Shown: positions 32,988 through 45,170, counted from the stretch's first letter. The stretch is 64,000 bases of DNA from Acanthacorydalis orientalis (GCA_034766995.1 CM068315.1:19620010-19684009); one strand, 5' to 3'. The notes: generated by a model not told the origin, from the sequence alone. A program made the numbers and translations.

Positions 32988-34840
32988 TTAACACTAGATT
33001 TACGGAACCCGTCAATTTGACGGGTTTCTGATTTCATGCTTAAAAATTCCGAACATGTAAATATTATTTTCTAGTTATTATATATTGGTTTTTAATGATA
33101 TAATGTAGTGAATATATATCTCCACTCATTTTATCCGAAAGACCTATATTTTCTTATTTCTATATGTTGTATACCTATTTTTACGAAAATTCGTCAAATT
33201 GACGGGTTGCTTAATTTACAACCAATCGTTTCAATTGTTGTGGAATAATAAAAATAAAAATGAGAATGAGGAAGGAAAAACAATATAAATAACTGCTGTT
33301 TAGCAGCGAGTACGTAAACGAACAGCTTTGAACTATTTGTTTATAAAAAGAGCAAACCTTATCATATCACGAATGATCATCTCAACTGTGCAGTTTGCAG
33401 AGAAAGGATGTGATATTTAGGAATTTAGTGAGGCTGAACTTTGTTATTTATAATACAATTGGAGCAAAGCGAGTGATCATTTCAAAAGTGAATTTTGCAA
33501 AAAAGGAACTAGGGTTTATTTACTAGACAAAGATTTGAATTTTTCAAGGTAGTTTGAAAATCTATCCATAAAGAAATATTTTTTACATTTATGTTCTGCC
33601 TACTTGGCTAGGTATTATGGATGTCTCGAGAAGATATTGAATTGATAAAAAAACTAACCAGTATAGATAAACATCTATTTGGATCGGATTCTGATACAAG
33701 TGTTACCGAACTAACGTTGATTTCTGTAATTTGGGACAGATTTATCCAAAATAGTCAGGTTTGTTATAAGCCTGCCATGAACATTATAATCGATGAACAA
33801 TTGTTCACAACTATAGCTAGATACCGATTTATATAGTACATACCAAATAAGCCCGATAAATTCAGCATTAGTTTTGGTCGGCATCGGACGTTACAAACAA
33901 ATATCTTATAAATGGTTTCCCATATTTAAGGAAAGATAAAATACGACCACCAAATATACTTTTGAGCGAATTCGTCGTGCTCAAGCTTGCTGAACCATAT
34001 TTAGACCGTGGAAAAAACATTAATACTGACAACTTTTTCACAAGCATTTCCCTCGATAAAAAGTTGCTTGCAAAAAAACAACTCTTCTGGGGACTATACG
34101 TGCAAACAGAAGAGAATTACCAAAAATTACAAAGGCTAAGAAGGATATATGATCCGATTTTCCACAAAACTTTATAAATCAGATGAATACGTTCTCACAG
34201 TTTACAAATCCGAGCCAAACAAAAAGGTATTATTGCTCAGTTCTAAACATGAAAATGTTAAAATAGAAGGTAATGCTAAACGTGTCACTAAAAGAATCAT
34301 ATTTTACAACAAAACCAAGTTTGGAGTGGATGTTGTAGACGAAATGGCTAGAAAATATAGCGTGAAAGCAGAATGGGTTCCGTAGATGGTCCCTTCAAGT
34401 GTTTTATAACATTTTAGATTTGGCAACTATCAATGCCAGGATATTGTATAAAGAGACCACTGGAGTAGACATATCTAGAAAGAATTTTATTTTTCAACTG
34501 GATGAAGAACTAGGCAGTTGAACTTCGTGACGAACAAAATACTAATTCCAATTCATTGCCAGTTATACAAAATCTTAATGTACGAAAGTCTTGCCAAATC
34601 GGATTATGTAAGAAAAATAGATCTAATAATATTTTTGTATTGAGTGTAACAAGTATGTATGCGGAAAATGTACATTCAAAATGGAGTTTATATGTAAAAA
34701 ATGTACTGAATAAAACTGCTAATAAAAATCTACTGATTTAACATAAAGATTTACAAAAAAATGCATTTTAATTTACCCGTCAAAAAGACGGATTTCATTA
34801 AAAATAGGTATACAGTCGATACCCGTAAATCTAGTGTTAA
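32988..34840 (+). mobile_element. piggyBac-like element, copy 2 (1.85 kb), transposase pseudogene
   Basis: TTAA-bounded, termini TTAACACTAGATTTACGG and CCGTAAATCTAGTGTTAA. Nearly collinear with 6175-8045. Coding remains: MSREDIELIKKLTSIDKHLF and an acidic DSDTSVTEL at 33621, joined to LISVIWDRFIQNSQ; SDVTNKYLING-like sequence near 33880, NTDNFFTSISLDKKLL at about 34025, FGVDVVDEMARKYSVKAEW near 34320 with the paired Asp of the piggyBac triad, then LDLATINARILYK and the cysteine tail. Here GVDVVDEM is better kept than in copy 1. The same about 150-residue gap between acidic start and core is present in both copies. Frameshifts inactivate it. A palindrome ACCCGTCAATTTGACGGGT lies just inside the left terminus. 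Confidence 0.88.
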
Positions 34841-35423
34841 TAGCAAGATTGTTAATCTGGTGTCCATTCGCAAGTTTCTAATTAACGACTAGTTCGGATT
34901 TCAGTGGGATCACTGTACCACTCAACAAATCCTGCGGCGGATTGAGAACATAATTCAAAGATTTAAAGAAAACACAACTGGAGTAGTACTTCTTGAAATG
35001 TCAATGAATATGGTAAAGATTGACATACTAGTCTCCTGTCCAAGCACGTGTACATGAGCATCCGCTTGATGACTTCCAGCCTGTCAAGCCTCAATGAAAG
35101 AAATATATTCATTTTAGTTGAGACGTTAGAGATTGTTATCGCCAATTATCAAAAACTTTATATTTAGGTTCAGGTATATAAACAAAATCACAGTGCTGTC
35201 AAATGCACAAAATTATCAACTTCAATTCGGTGTTTCCATTTAAGGTGTCGCGACAGTACATCGACAGTGTACCTCGAAAGCATCATTTCCATTTTAAAGA
35301 AAGGTAAGTGTGATTTTTATTTCAATTCTTCTTCATAATTTTAATAATGTGTCTCATCTCTCTATCTCTGACTATTTTCGAGAAAACACTAGTCTGAATG
35401 TTTTACCAGACACGATAATAACA
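34841..35423. other. Intergenic DNA, not classified
   Basis: Somewhat less AT-rich than average. No domain recognised; a 60-codon minus-strand frame at 34963-35145 has no family resemblance that I can see. Confidence 0.4.
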
Positions 35424-35425
35424 TA

Positions 35426-36678
35426 TTAGGAGGTAGCATTGAAAGCCGCTGTCTTTTTATGTGTTTTTTGACCATTTACTTCATTAACAAAATCTATGAA
35501 TAGTTTAATCAAAGTATTTGCCTTCGGAAGCAATGAATTTTTCCCACTTTTCTGCCAAAAGTTGAATTTTGCACGAAAGAATGGTGTCTTTTGAGTCAAT
35601 CCATTTAGCAAACCAATTTTCGACTTTCCTATAATTATGGAAATGTGTATCTTCCAAAGCGTGTTACATTGATTGGAACAGATGGTAATCGCTTGAGACC
35701 AAGTCCGTAGAATACGCTAGGTGCGGGAGAATCTCCTATCCAAGCTCCATCAGTGTTTATTTCACGGCCACAGTAGCATGGGGCCGAGCGTTGTTATGAA
35801 AAAGAATCACTTTTCAGCAATTTTATGCAATTGATGGTAGTTTTTGTATCAAGTTATCATTTAAACGCTCCAATTGTTGTCGATAACGTCGGACGGTGAT
35901 TATTTCCTTCGGTTTCAACAGCTCATAATAAACGATACGCTCCATATCCTACCAAATAGAGACCATTGCATTGTGACTGTGGATGTTTTAATTTAGTTCC
36001 GACGTTGATGGTTAACCAGAATCAAACTATGATTTCTTGCGTTTCGGGTTATCGAAATAGATTCATTTTTCATCGACAGTCACGATACGCTACAAGAAAA
36101 TCTTTTTTTTATGCCTTGCAAGCAAAGAAATCAAGATGTTTAAACGATTAGCAATGTCATTTTCTGTCAAAGCATTTGGCAGCTATCTCCCTTCTTTCTG
36201 GATCTTTCACATGACTTGTAAAATTCGTGAAATGGTTGATTTGTCGACTTGAACTGTTAAGCAAATTCTTTGAGTATTTGAGCAGGGTTTTCTTCCAATA
36301 GAGCGTGCAATTGTTTATCTTCCAACTTTTTCGATTGACCTGGCCGTTGTTTGTTGTGAACGTTACAATCACCACTTTTGAATCAACGAAACAAATCTCT
36401 ACATACTGTTTCCGATGGAGCACATTCATCATAAGTTTTCGTAAACAATTGATAAGCTTTAGCTGCACGTTTTTCAAATCAAAGTAGTATAGAAGTATAC
36501 ATCAGAAAAACAACTTATCGCGTTCCATTTTAATTCGGTTATAAAACGGCACTTGAGTAAATAAAAGATGCCATCTGATGACTGAATTTAAGTGGGAAAT
36601 TTTCACACTTCGAAATGACTACAACATACGCACCAGAGCCATCTACACCTGAAAAGCGACTTTCAATGCAACTCCTAA
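35426..36678 (-). mobile_element. Full-length but decayed mariner
   Basis: Inverted termini TTAGGAGGTAGCATTGAAAG and, reversed from the right end, TTAGGAGTTGCATTGAAAGT, flanked by TA on both sides (35424-35425, 36679-36680). The minus strand starts MERDKLFF at about 36530 and shows mariner features across frames: YFDLKNVQLKLINCL, a CxEW-type region, KQRPGQSKK-like sequence near 36340, KRRKS-like and YDNxNRK-like remains near 36060, and a C-terminal KIQLLAEKWEKFIASEGKYF near 35550-35480. The many frameshifts and stops show age. Length is normal for an intact mariner (1.25 kb). Confidence 0.82.
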
Positions 36679-36794
36679 TATATAAAAGAGAACATTTGTC
36701 TTTTTTATGAGTTATGGATAATGGGTTTTGCGTTGAACATCAAGTATACGAGCAGCCACCACATCAAATCAGAATGAACATTCAATATAAGATA

Positions 36795-37719
36795 CGAGGT
36801 CAGACAATTAAGTAATGCGACCGATTTTTTTTCTCGACCTGTGGTAACATTGCGAACCTGTAACTCCGCCACCGTAATAGCAGATCCCTACTCTCTCGAT
36901 TGAGACCTTGACTACCCTCGTACGATCATTTCTTCGCCAGCTGTTTAGTGTTTTGTAACAACGCGCGAGTAGTGCATGTCACGAAAATGGAACAGAGAAA
37001 TTTAAATGAACATCGCTCAAGATTGTCTCGAGCAGGTTGAAAGTGATCCTACTCTTCTCGATCGAGTTATTACTGGTGATGAAAGTTGGTTCTTTCAATA
37101 TGACCCCGAAACTAAACGACAAAGCCAACAGTGGCTGTCCCCTGGAGCACCAAGGCCAAAGAAGGCGAGAATGAGCAAGTCCAAAGGGAAAACCATGTTG
37201 ATTTGCTTCTTCGACAGCAAAGGGGTGGTTCACAAAGAGTTCGTACCACCTGAACAAACCGTAAATCAAGTATTCTACTGCAATGTGCTCGAAAAATTAC
37301 GAAAAAGGGTGCTCAGAGTGCGTCCAGAGATCGGGAAGACTTGGGTTCTGCATCACGACAATGCTCCCTGTCACAGTGCGTTCAGTGTCTCTCAGTTTTT
37401 GGCGTCTAAAGGCATCGCAACGTTACCACAACCGCCCTATTCACCGGACATGTCACCCTGCGACTTTTTCCTATTCCTCCATATGAAAAAATTCGTCAAA
37501 GGTCGACATTTTGACTCCGTTGAAGATATCCAAGAATCTGTGACGAGGGTACTCGGAGAGGTCCCACAAGAAGTGTTCCAGAATTGTTACGAAAACTCGC
37601 TGGAATAAGTGTATAGATGCGGGAGGGGACTACTTTGAAGGGGATCGCAGCGATGTACCTTAATTTTTAAATATACTCGATTTTTGAATTTTGTCGCATT
37701 ACTTAATTGTCTGACCTCG
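36795..37719 (+). mobile_element. mariner family G, derivative 1 (DNA-binding domain deleted)
   Basis: Perfect termini CGAGGTCAGACAATTAAGTA and its complement, with TA on both sides. The open frame 37006-37608 (200 codons) holds the whole catalytic domain: ITGDESWFFQYDPETK, SPGAPRPKKARMSKSKGK, LHHDNAPCH, then SPDMSPCDFFLF with the third Asp 34 residues after the second. The normal start ATG at 36987 (MEQRN) is retained but reads only 17 codons out of frame, because a deletion removed the helix-turn-helix region just after it. A late frameshift at about 37600 removes the last 25 or so residues (KWKTRWNKCID-type end seen in derivative 2). Confidence 0.9.
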
Positions 37720-37721
37720 TA

Positions 37722-37972
37722 CATAGTTTGCTGAACGTGTTCACACATTTTTAAAACTAGCAGGTGAAAGGCATAAATATATCGTAAGTACATTTTTATA
37801 GTTCCAATAATAAAATCACAAATGCAGGTTAATATTTTCCTTTTTTAAAAGTTACTGTGGGAGTATAACTCAATCAATCATCACAATTGTTTTGCAACAC
37901 AACAGATGATATGAACTAAAAATCATACTTTATAATCCAGAAACATCACACACACACAGTCATAGACAAAGG

Positions 37973-38014
<42 letters not shown>

Positions 38015-38287
38015 CATAGCGTGCGTAGAAAAGCGCCCAGTTATTAACAACACAAAATTGATAAAAAATTATTCAGAAGCAATTAGTTACAAATTACAAG
38101 GGTGATGGACAATTTATTCGTGAGAGAGAGAGAGAGGTTCATGACAGTCTTCTGCCGTATACAACACCTATTCTGTTTCTCTGTTCTTACTTTATTCAAT
38201 AAGTCAATGTTTATAAACAACAACAGTGCCCGGCCACCTTGATTAACGCATCAAGACGATCGGCTTTAGGTATTATCTTACAGTATT

Positions 38288-38322
<35 letters not shown>

Positions 38323-38741
38323 CTTATAATTATATATGAATATATATATATAGATCTTATATTTATATATGAACATATATATATATATAAGGTCTATATA
38401 TGTATGTCAACATTTTTATATGTAACATATTTTTGGTAAAATACATAGTTTGAGATAAAATAGTATAACATTTGTTCCGAATGATAATTTATTTCAAATG
38501 TAACTTTGTTTCTTTAAATACTTTTGTTTTTAATTAAATATTAATGATTCTAATTTCCAAAATTAAATAATAACTTGCAGTCGGTTCTAACTGTTTTGAA
38601 ATTAATTAACAGAATCTATATTAATTTTATATAACAGAATTAGAACATTAGTGAACGAATGTGAATTCTATGAGCAAAATATGGTTTTCTTTTTCTAAAC
38701 ATACTTGCATTCTAATTTTTGAAATTTACCGCATTCATGCT
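37722..38741. other. AT-rich intergenic DNA with CA/TA and TA microsatellites
   Basis: (CA)n(TA)n at 37949-38010, a short (GA)n at 38122 and (TA)n with ATCTTATA phrases at 38299-38390, the last containing GATCTTATATTTATATATGA-type near-duplicates. No gene seen. Confidence 0.5.
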
Positions 38742-38762
38742 TTAACACTAGAACCGCGGCGA
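38742..38762. repeat. Lone piggyBac-type terminus
   Basis: TTAACACTAGAACCGCGGCG has the form of a piggyBac-superfamily terminus (compare TTAACACTAGATTTACGG at 32988). The mariner at 38775 begins 12 bases further on, so the rest may have been displaced by it. Confidence 0.45.
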
Positions 38763-38774
38763 TTATATATTATA

Positions 38775-39674
38775 CGAGGTCAGACAATTAAGTAATGCGA
38801 CCGAATTTTTTCTCGGCCTGTGGTAATACTGCGAACCTGTAACTCCGCCACCGTAATAGCAGATCCTACTCTCTCGATTGAGACCTTGACCACCCTCGTA
38901 CGATCATTTCTTCGCCAGCTGTTTAGTGTTTTGTAACAACGCGCGAGTAGTGCATGTCACGAAAATGGAACAGAGAAATTTTGAGCAACGGTGCGCGATA
39001 AAATTTTGTGCAAAACTCGGCGAAACCGCGACAGAAACTTATGAAAAAGTGCTTAAAGTGTATGGTAGTGATGCCCTGAGTCGTAGTCAGGTGCTTCGGT
39101 GGCATGCCGATTTTAAAAAAGGCGATTTTAAAGTGAAAACCATGTTGATTTGCTTCTTCGACAGCAAAGGGGTGGTTCACAAAGAGTTCGTACCACCTGG
39201 ACAAACCGTAAATCAAGTATTCTACCGCAATGTGCTCGAAAAATTACGAAAAAGGGTGCTCAGAGTGCGTCCAGAGATCGCGAAGACTTGGGTTCTGCAT
39301 CACGACAATGCTCCCTGTCACAGTGCGTTCAGTGTCTCTCAGTTTTTGGCGTCTAAAGGTATCGCAACGTTACCACAACCGCCCTATTCACCGGACATGT
39401 CACCCTGCGACTTTTTCCTATTCCCCCATATGAAAAAATTCGTCAAAGGGCGACATTTTGACTCCGTTGAAGATATCCAAGAATCTGTGACGAGGGTACT
39501 CGGAGAGGTCCCACAAGAAGTGTTCCAGAATTATTACAAAAACTGGAAAACTCGCTGGAATAAGTGTATAGATGCGGGAGGGGACTACTTTGAAGGGGAT
39601 CGCAGCGATGTACCTTAATTTTTAAATATACTCGATTTTTGAATTTTGTCGCATTACTTAATTGTCTGACCTCG
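38775..39674 (+). mobile_element. mariner family G, derivative 2 (linker and first Asp deleted)
   Basis: Same termini as 36795, TA on each side. The open frame from ATG 38965 to 39618 (217 codons) begins MEQRNFEQRCAIKFCAK, with a first helix-turn-helix LGETATETYEKVLKVYG then ALSRSQVLRWHADFKKGDFK. It then jumps to VKTMLICFFDSKGVVHKEF, so the second helix-turn-helix, linker and first catalytic Asp (ITGDESW) are gone. The last two Asp and a full C-terminus (NKCIDAGGDYFEGDRSDVP) remain. The jump keeps the reading frame. This deletion differs from derivatives 1 and 3. Confidence 0.9.
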
Positions 39675-39676
39675 TA

Positions 39677-39901
39677 TATATGATAATCTAAGATTATGTA
39701 TCATGTTTTTTTTCTTCTAAACGACCCACATGTCAATTACTAATGACTTATATTACTATTTTACTCTTTCAACAATATGAAGGGTATTCTCTTTTTTAAA
39801 ATCGTAATTATATTTATATTTTTATAACACAGACAAAATAAAGTACAATTTCAACTTTTCGATATTTCCAGGTAACCTTGCGTATTTTAAGTGCATTTGT
39901 A

Positions 39902-39955
<54 letters not shown>

Positions 39956-40568
39956 TACAAATATGTGTGCATCTACATGTTGATGCATACACAATTTATA
40001 AACACATTTACATTTTAATATAAATATTAATACGAGGATATTTATAACAGATAGAATTGTAATAAAGTAAACGTATAACAAATCAGCTTATAAAATAGGT
40101 AGCTTAGTCAATATATGATATTACTGTAAATTAATACTTACCTCAAAATATCTCTATCTATACGTACAAGGTTCGATAACTTGAGTTATTTCTTACCTAT
40201 TATTTTGAAATAATATATACGTTAACAACTTAATAATCATTAGTCGTGTCGAAAATGTCAATTCATGAAACTACACAATACACTTCAGTATAATCCAAAT
40301 ATCATGATATTCCGCACTAAACTGATCACCAAAAACAATATATTTTCAACCGATAAGAGAACATAATTCATGACAAAGTTTGACAAACTATAAATATTCT
40401 TTTTATTTGTTGTGAAATCGTTATGAATGCCATACAATACATAACAAGTACTTTTCATAAGTTAAAACGAATATATAACATACATAATAGTATATTTTAT
40501 TTGTCTCTGCCTTATGTAATCAGAAAAGAGACATACCTTAGTAATAACTGAACTGAAATAAACCCGGA

Positions 40569-40622
<54 letters not shown>

Positions 40623-40901
40623 TTGTCTTCGGCTATATTTACTCTTAGTAGCATTTTTCCTATTCTGTCTCACTTCACTATGAATGGTGACAGATAAATT
40701 CTAATTATATTTTAGGAGATATGATTCATGTTTGTTCGTTGACTTCATTTATCTTATATGTATAAATTAGTCGATATAGGCAGACAAAATCAAAATCTAT
40801 ATTAAAAATTATTTGATATAGACAGATTATTTTGCATAACGAGTAGATAAGTGAAACATATCGTATAGTTCTTTGAAATTTATTTCTTGCTGTTAGTTAT
40901 T
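39677..40901. other. AT-rich intergenic DNA with (TA)n at 39905-39952 and 40573-40619
   Basis: Two TA tracts over 45 bases; nothing coding. Confidence 0.5.
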
Positions 40902-40990
40902 TTAACCCTTAACGGTCGAAAGGCCCCGCTACGGGGACATCACACTTATGCCATAGAAAACGAAAGGCCCCAATACGGGGACATGTAAAG
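40902..40990. repeat. TTAA-type terminus with repeated GC hairpins
   Basis: Begins TTAACCCTTAACGGTCGAAA. The hairpin word CGAAAGGCCCCGCTACGGGG is followed 44 bases later by CGAAAGGCCCCAATACGGGG, each with CCCCG or CCCC facing CGGGG. This form, TTAA then a short GC-rich palindrome, recurs at other TTAA elements here. No partner terminus found. Confidence 0.4.
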
Positions 40991-42654
40991 AATTTAGTTT
41001 TCATTTCATTTACTTATCATTGCTGTAGTTTTTTTTATCAAATATTGCAACTTATTACATTAGATAGTTAGTTGATCATGCACTGACAAGAAATATTTAC
41101 AGTTATATAACGTTTTAAGACGTGAATATTATGGCATTTGCACAACAGTTTCGTCGCAATGATATTCAGTGTAGTTTTGTTATTTAGAAGGTTACAACGT
41201 GTAAATATTATATATTTGTGATTTCCAAAGTATGTTCCGATAGAAAGATTAAAGGCGGGCGTAAACAAACATCCACATATTGTTCAACATGTCCCGCGAA
41301 TCCATCCTTACACATTGGCGACTGCTTTGAAAAATATCATACTCTCAAAAATTATAAAAATTAATTTTATTTATAAAATTACAAATCAACTAAATATCTT
41401 GAATTTATATCTAAATAAACCAGTTTAAATGTGTTATTTAAGTTTTCATTCTTATAAACGTTTTATAAGCTTTGATAAATTCATTGTTATAATGCTCCCC
41501 CCCCCCTATTATTAGTTTTAAATAATAAGTACAACAAAATGTGAGAGTTGTATATGTACACAACTGCAGGAGTTTACATAGAATTACGTCGGATTAGAGA
41601 AGTGAAAATGTTTTAAGTTGTTTAAAAAATATGCCGAGGTTCTTCTTGCACGCGCTCCTTCTTCCGCTATCTGTACAATTTCATCTTTTCAGATGGGGTT
41701 AAAGCATTTTTTCTAACTCTCCGGCTTTCGCTCTTCCTCCGATATACATTTTCTGTGGTTAATTACACGTTCTGCAATAGTTTTTGTGGGCGTCTTAAAT
41801 TTTGAAGATGTCAACAAATTTGATATCTTAATTTTTAAAAATTAAAAAATGAATGCAAACTCTTCTTACAGAGTTTTGAAAGCTCTTTCCACAGAATTTT
41901 TTGTTTTTACTGTGCGATTAAAAGTTTTCGAGATATTCACATTTCAATGGTGACACAACATGAAAATCGATGTTCAAATGTTTAAGGTTATAACTTTTAA
42001 TCTAATTAACAGATTTTAACAAATGAGCCACATTTAGGTTTCGAAGTTCTTTAGTTGTTCAACACTTTTGATTCTATGTGAATCGATTGAATGGTTACGG
42101 CGTACTGAACGTGAACCTGCGTTACAGTATTTGATAACGCTCCTACCGCTGACATGACACCTCAGATGAAAATATAGACGTAATTATATGTCAAAAAACA
42201 ACCAATGAAACCTCTAATTTATTTTAATACGAAAATATAAATACAATTGTATTAGATACAAATTCACTACCTTTAATACAGGTTTTTTCAAAAAATCTCA
42301 CCAACACATATGAATCATTATTTGAACAATATTATTCTATTAGGTACATTATTTTAATAGATTGTTGGAGTATTGCATTATAGTATATAGTTTTGGAACC
42401 TGAATTTTCTGCTAGATAAGGTTTTTATTTGTAAAAAATCCAACTTATTTTCCTTTTTTACTGTTCAAAGTTGATTGTAATTCATAAATAAATCATATGG
42501 AAGTGACTTGCACAAGTAACTTTTTTCTTAGTTAATGAAATATATAGGAGAATTTGCAACATCCTAGATTGTTAAAATTTTACGGGTTTGTTATTTTATG
42601 ATCAAAAGAGTGTTGTAGTACAAATGCCATATGTGTGTAGCGCCAGTTAAATAC
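40991..42654. other. Intergenic DNA, nothing recognised
   Basis: A run of ten or more C at about 41500 is the only compositional oddity. A stretch at 41630-41780 is less AT-rich but shows no domain. Confidence 0.4.
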
Positions 42655-43265
42655 CAAATTTTAATAATTGATGATTGATAATTTTTGATTGTTGCTTAAG
42701 CGCATTTAAATGGCAAAGCTATTATCTTCAGAGCACGTAGATACAGAAAACACGCAAATTTCTATATAGTAAAACAATTGTGCAAACAACAGTTAATTTA
42801 ATTAACGCGTGTGCAGACATGCCTGAGTTTTGTGGTGGTGTGACGGAAACTACTTTCTTTAAAAAAACATAAGTGGAATTTGTTATAAAATTACATAGAT
42901 GCTACTCTACAAACTTAATTATAACAAATCTGCTTAAATCAAATATGTGTTACTTTATATAGGTTTTCGGTATTGCTATTTGATAGGAACTGTCATTCAG
43001 CTTCTCATGGCTTTGTCCAGTCCAGATGTTTGTGTCTGTTGCTATATGATGGGATCTGTCGCTTCAGCTTCTCATAGAACTCGGATGATATCGTCTAGTC
43101 TAGATGTTTATTAATTATTGATGGGAACTATCTATGTCAGGTTCTCGTAGACATTACCTGAATAATGTGAAAATATAACTCGTGAGTTGTGTATGTAATG
43201 TGTATGTACTTTTATCTCTGTATCAATATATGTCGATGAAGATGTTGTAAAATGTTTACAATCTT
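42655..43265 (-). repeat. Unclassified repeat R, long copy (interrupted)
   Basis: Reverse-oriented match to 45171-45455. The core lies at 42655-42775 (AATTTTTGATTGTTGC, GCGCATTTAAATGGCAAAGC, TTATCTTCAGAGCAC). The outer end lies at 43170-43265 (CTTTTATCTCTGTATCAATA, then AAAATGTTTACAATCTTTCT). Between them is extra sequence including the minisatellite at 42972. No coding capacity. Confidence 0.5.
42972..43158 (+). repeat. Degenerate minisatellite, about three units of 65-75 bp
   Basis: TTGCTATTTGATAGGAACTG, TTGCTATATGATGGGATCTG and ATTGATGGGAACTATC start successive units. Each continues into a TCAGCTTCTCATGG / TCAGCTTCTCATAG / TCAGGTTCTCGTAG word, and the first two into TCCAGATGTTT / TCTAGATGTTT. 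The units have diverged. Confidence 0.75.
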
Positions 43266-43520
43266 TCTCTCCATATATATACACAGTGCTCCCTATCGCA
43301 CCACAAACTGCGGTAGTGCAAGGATGTCTTTTCCTCTTCCTGCGCTTTTACTCTACGTAGCTGACTGTAATCAAGGGACATCATATAACGAACGCTGAAG
43401 CGCTTTAAATCGGCGTTTCTATTCTACAAATCATTCCATTTCATACAGCAACAAATCTCCCGGTGTGTTGCGCTACTATAGGGAGGTCCTCGTCTGTATG
43501 GGTATGTGTGCTTATTATAT

Positions 43521-43840
43521 GTATATATGTGGTATTTTTCTGTCGATAGAAACCAGTAAGTTGTCATAAATAGTTTAATTTATAAAAAAGATCAGAAGTT
43601 ACTTTCTACAATTCCTGTGCTCCTTATCCCTTAATGTATGAAAAATATTGAGGTAAAAACAGTCCTTAATTTTGAGATAATTATCGAGTATTATAATTAT
43701 CGGTTATTATAACACTATTTTTTATATGTTAAGGGAGCACAGAAATTATAGAAAGTAACTTCTGATCTTTTTTATAAATTAAACTATTTATGGCAACTTA
43801 CCGATTCCTATCGTCAGAAAAATACCACACATATATATAT
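43521..43840. repeat. Fold-back element: 110-bp inverted arms, 96-bp loop
   Basis: Arms 43521-43632 and 43729-43840 are near-complete reverse complements; for example AAAGATCAGAAGTTACTTTC on the left and GAAAGTAACTTCTGATCTTT on the right match perfectly, as do TAGTTTAATTTATAAA and TTTATAAATTAAACTA. The loop is AT-rich and has no open frame. It is flanked by TA-rich DNA into which a mariner inserted at 43842. It is either a fold-back MITE or a head-to-head duplication. Confidence 0.85.
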
Positions 43841-43841
43841 A

Positions 43842-44763
43842 CGAGGTCAGACAATTAAGTAATGCGACAAAATTCAAAAATCGAGTATATTTAAAAATTA
43901 AGGTACATCGCTGCGATCCCCTTCAAAGTAGTTCCCTCCCGCATCTATACACTTATTGCAGCGAGTTTTCCAGTTTTCGTAACAATTCTGGAACACTTCT
44001 TGTGGGACCTCTCTGAGTACCCTCGTCACAGATTCTTGGATATCTTCAACGGAGTCAAAATGTCGACCTTTGACGAATTTTTTCATATGGGGGAATAGGA
44101 AAAAGTCGCAGGGTGACATGTCCGGTGAATAGGGCGGTTGTGCTAACGTTGCGATGCCTTTAGACGCCAAAAACTGAGAGACACTGAACGCACTGTGACA
44201 GGGAGCATTGTCGTGATGCAGAACCCAAGTCTTCGCGATCTCTGAACGCACTCTGAGCACCCTTTTTCGTACTTTTTCGAGCACATTGCGGTAGAATACT
44301 TGATTTACGGTTTGTCCAGGTGGTACGAACTCTTTGTGAACCACCCCTTTGCTGTCGAAGAAGCAAATCAACATGGTTTTCACTTTGGACTTGCTCATTC
44401 TCGCCTTCTTTGGACTTGGTGCTCCAGGGCACAGCCACTGTTGGCTTTGTCGTTTAGTTTCGGGGTCATATTGAAAGAACCAACTTTCATCACCAGTAAT
44501 AACTCGATCGAGAAGAGTAGGATCACTTTCAACCTGCTCGAGACAATCTTGTAAAATGTTTAAAAAATTATTTTCGTGACATGCACTACTCGCGCGTTGT
44601 TACAAAACACTAAACAGCTGGCGAAGAAATGATCGTACGAGGGTGGTCAAGGTCTCAATCGAGAGAGTAGGGATCTACTATTACGGTGGCGGAGTTACAG
44701 GTTCGCAGTGTTACCACAGGCCGAGAAAAAAAATCGGTCGCATTACTTAATTGTCTGACCTCG
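43842..44763 (-). mobile_element. mariner family G, derivative 3 (DNA-binding domain deleted)
   Basis: Same termini as 36795 with TA on each side. Minus-strand coding is continuous from about 44565 to 43898: QDCLEQVESDPTLLDRVITG, DESWFFQYDPETKRQSQQW, HHDNAPCH, SPDMSPCDFFLF and a full C-terminus ending DRSDVP. All three catalytic Asp remain and no stop interrupts this part. The N-terminal helix-turn-helix and the start codon are replaced by a short AT-rich segment (44565-44580), so no initiator Met lies upstream in frame. The breakpoint differs from derivative 1, which lost the same domain. Confidence 0.9.
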
Positions 44764-44774
44764 TATATATACAT

Positions 44775-44840
<66 letters not shown>

Positions 44841-44873
44841 GTATGTACATATGTATATATTATATATATATAC

Positions 44874-44922
<49 letters not shown>

Positions 44923-44968
44923 TATGTATATGTATGTATATATACATATATATTATATATGTATATAT

Positions 44969-45029
<61 letters not shown>

Positions 45030-45057
45030 AATATAAAGTGCACATATCTATTCATAC

Positions 45058-45144
<87 letters not shown>

Positions 45145-45170
45145 CTTGTGTATGTAGAGAGAGAGAGAGA
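44764..45170. repeat. Long compound microsatellite (TA)n-(TG)n-(GA)n
   Basis: About 360 bases of TA repeats with scattered GTA/CATA interruptions, then (TG)11 at 45121-45143 and (GA)7 at 45157-45170. Overlapping Ile-Tyr frames on both strands are artefacts. The same TA-TG-GA order occurs at 63644-63719. Confidence 0.95.

Noticed and set aside
43281..43490. MITE with CTCCCTATCGCACCAC and reversed CTCCCTATAGTAGCGCAAC ends
   Set aside because: Similarity is short and gapped, and no target duplication is clear.
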